Shown here: piece by piece, positions 62,498 through 64,000 of the stretch
Numbering within the stretch: the stretch's first letter is position 1
Layout of the letters: each line of letters begins with the position of its first letter
Source: Hydrogenovibrio sp. 3SP14C1
GTDB taxonomy: Bacteria > Pseudomonadota > Gammaproteobacteria > Thiomicrospirales > Thiomicrospiraceae
DNA length: 64,000 nt
Assembly: GCF_029625905.1 (NCBI RefSeq)
Contig: NZ_JARTLM010000007.1
Span: 106,869-170,868 of the forward strand
Direction of reading: 5' to 3'
Translations under genes and position numbers: made by a program
Notes under the pieces: generated by a model
The model's input: the letters and a program-made list of their open reading frames with translations, nothing else
What the model was told of the DNA's origin: nothing
Database searches by the model: none

Positions 62498-63217
62498 TCA
62501 CTGACGCTTAAACGCGGACCAAGGTGTTTGCCATTGTTGCAAAAGCGTTTGCGCTTCTGCTGTTTGAAACCGCTGGCCTTGCTGCGGCGGCACACAAAAT
62601 TCATAAGACTCATCATGCAAGGTGAAGCGTAAAGCAAATGCATGCAAATAGCCTCTGTCTTCATGCTCGGCCTCTACCGAAAGTGCATAGCGTGCATCTC
62701 CAGCAATCGGTGCGCCTAAGCTTTTTAAAGCCACACGTAACTGATGTGTTTTCCCCGTGTAAGGTTTTAACAAAAACCAGCGCTCTCCGGGTCGGGTATT
62801 CTGGCTGATAAATTGCGTTATCGCCGGATTCTCTATCGTTTTACTGAGTTTCCAACTGCCGCGCCGCGCCGGAATCATATCGCCTTTTACCCAGCCTTGT
62901 TTCTTTTTAGGTTTGTGCGTGGAGATGGCCAAGTAATACTTTTCAACTTGTCGGGTTTCAAATAGTTGTTGAAACGTCTGAGCTGAAGGTTTGTTTAAAG
63001 CCAAAATTACCAAACCGGAGGTCATTTTATCTAACCGATGAACAGGATAGAGTTCCTCAACCCCTAGTTGCTGTTGTACAAAAACGACCAGGCCTGGCTG
63101 TTTTTGTCCATCAGCATCAGGTTCGGAGTGAAAATTCATTCCGGCGGGTTTGTCCACCACCACAAAGTCTGCCGATTGAAATACCACGGTGATTGGTAAC
63201 GTATTCAAATTCATCAC
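62498..63217 (-). CDS. RluA-family pseudouridine synthase
   Basis: A 239-residue enzyme with the RluA catalytic motif HRLDKMTSGLVILA (active Asp), the KYYLAI strand and KTHQLRVALKSLGAPIAGD block. It lacks an S4 domain and is short, so it resembles RluA or TruC more than RluC/D; target RNA unknown. Palindrome copy 13 sits near residue 40 and encodes QKQPGLVV, an apparent insertion between the first strands. Confidence 0.9.
   Translation of the reverse strand: MMNLNTLPITVVFQSADFVVVDKPAGMNFHSEPDADGQKQPGLVVFVQQQLGVEELYPVHRLDKMTSGLVILALNKPSAQTFQQLFETRQVEKYYLAISTHKPKKKQGWVKGDMIPARRGSWKLSKTIENPAITQFISQNTRPGERWFLLKPYTGKTHQLRVALKSLGAPIAGDARYALSVEAEHEDRGYLHAFALRFTLHDESYEFCVPPQQGQRFQTAEAQTLLQQWQTPWSAFKRQ
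63088..63097. repeat. CCAGGCCTGG palindrome, copy 13 (inside RluA-family gene)
   Basis: Perfect core, with left arm ACAAAAACGA and right arm CTGTTTTTGT. It gives the peptide QKQPGLV on the gene strand, the same as copy 8. Confidence 0.9.
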
Positions 63218-63448
63218 TCATTTAAAAACGCAAAGTGTACCGCAACTGATGCCAAAAAAATGATTTTTCCTTGATTTTGAAAATAAACCCACCGTTTATT
63301 GACACTTGATGATTTCATATTTTATCTATTTTTCAAGAACTTAACAGTAAATAAAATTTGGCATGGTTTTTGTGATAGAACCGGTACACATAATAAAAAT
63401 ATTTATTTTTGTCATTAATTTGACACTTAATACATGAGGAATTAAATA

Positions 63449-63907
63449 ATGACCACTAAAATGAATACACCGCAGAAAGTAAATACCTGTTTGCAATATA
63501 TCGACAATCGCCTTGAAACCACGTCTGAACAAACCATTCAGATTGCGGAAATGATTATTGAAGATATTAAGAACCTGACTAAAGCGTATCCGGAAGCGAT
63601 TAGAAACAATGAATTACGCACCCATGCTGAAAGAGTCAGAGACACGCAAATGAAGTGGGTCAATCAACTGCATGAAATCATTTTGGAACAAACGGATCGC
63701 GACTTAAATGGTCAAGTGATTCAGGCATTACAAAACTTCATGACCACCCTCAACAATAAACAGCTCAAACACTTAGATTTTGATTTGCCCGCAGCGGTTC
63801 GTCGTGAGCAACCAGAAACAGAACATGAATACTTATCGCAAGATGAAATTGAAGTGTTAATGGACTCACATTTAAAATCAGGTCACACCAGCTCAACACA
63901 TCACTGA
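63449..63907 (+). CDS. unknown protein with CheZ/FliM-like C-terminal peptide
   Basis: A 152-residue, largely helical cytoplasmic protein. The N-terminal part (VNTCLQYIDNRLETTSEQ) resembles the long helices of CheZ, and near the end YLSQDEIEVLMDSHL is like the short CheY-binding peptide at the C-terminus of CheZ or the N-terminus of FliM (LSQDEIDALL). The family is not certain: the protein is shorter than CheZ (about 210) and I do not see its catalytic Asp/Gln pair. GAGG stands nine bases before the start. Confidence 0.5.
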   Translation: MTTKMNTPQKVNTCLQYIDNRLETTSEQTIQIAEMIIEDIKNLTKAYPEAIRNNELRTHAERVRDTQMKWVNQLHEIILEQTDRDLNGQVIQALQNFMTTLNNKQLKHLDFDLPAAVRREQPETEHEYLSQDEIEVLMDSHLKSGHTSSTHH

Positions 63908-63930
63908 TAACGTTATTTCAGATCATACAT

Positions 63931-64000
63931 TCAACTCGTAAGTGCAACGTTCTTATTCCAAAACACCTCATTAGGTGTTTTGTATCCTAAGCATTTTCTT
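63931..64000 (-). CDS. IS30-type transposase, C-terminal fragment at the window edge
   Basis: On the minus strand the last 22 codons read RKCLGYKTPNEVFWNKNVALTS and stop, split here only by the window edge. This matches the end of IS30-family transposases (LGYKTPxEVF...VALxS). The rest lies outside the window. Confidence 0.8.
   Translation of the reverse strand, partial: RKCLGYKTPNEVFWNKNVALTS

Noticed and set aside
1-64000. tRNA or rRNA genes
   Set aside because: None recognised on either strand by eye; a dedicated search would be needed to exclude a tRNA.

Overview
The window looks like the chromosome of a low-GC (roughly 40 percent) gammaproteobacterium. Gene order and content (the rpsB to rnhB envelope cluster, glnD next to map, a periplasmic DsrE-like protein, a c-type cytochrome, many c-di-GMP enzymes, a quinone or haem type prenyltransferase) suggest a sulfur-oxidising chemolithoautotroph of the Thiomicrospira / Hydrogenovibrio / Thiomicrorhabdus type. 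That assignment is inference from content; no rRNA or other marker in the window proves it.

Layout. 1-4.6 kb: a small exported cytochrome c, an unknown exported protein, tsaB-yoaA, and a zinc-independent L36 paralogue. 4.6-5.6 kb: cheV. 5.7-19.0 kb: one long minus-strand run rpsB-tsf-pyrH-frr-uppS-cdsA-rseP-bamA-skp-lpxD-fabZ-lpxA-lpxB-rnhB, which couples translation factors to outer-membrane protein assembly and lipid A synthesis; dxr, usually inside this run, is absent. 19.2-31.3 kb: map-glnD, dapD, yffB-like, dapE, an NSS transporter, murB, an MscS channel and nagZ. 31.6-34.3 kb: a GGDEF-EAL protein. 34.3-39.6 kb: peptide ABC permeases, an L,D-transpeptidase, a TetR regulator, a membrane protein and a Tat-type solute-binding protein. 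39.7-49.6 kb: TolC-like protein, CYTH protein, cysM, UbiA-type prenyltransferase, SspA, DsrE-like, ferredoxin plus trhP, a deoxyinosine glycosylase and rimO.

49.7-59.7 kb is the accessory part. A porin, FMN-binding and PepSY-type operon sits behind a clear sigma70 promoter bracketed by two Fur-box-like sites. The 3' end of the PepSY gene is repeated twice further on, each time after a diguanylate cyclase gene. Next come a GC-rich corA and a group of minus-strand genes that look like integron gene cassettes without an integrase: several stop codons run directly into attC-like hairpins, and a RAYT transposase with its REP elements has spread among them.

59.9-64 kb returns to ordinary genes (BNR-repeat protein, hemJ, slyD-like, ycgN family, RluA-family synthase, an unknown protein with a CheZ/FliM-like tail) and ends in the C-terminus of an IS30-type transposase.

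Running through the whole window is a 10-bp palindrome, CCAGGCCTGG, present 13 times in perfect form and often extended by AAAAAC/GTTTTT arms. It lies between genes and inside genes, where it encodes Gln-Ala-Trp or Pro-Gly-Leu. I regard it as the most unusual signal here.
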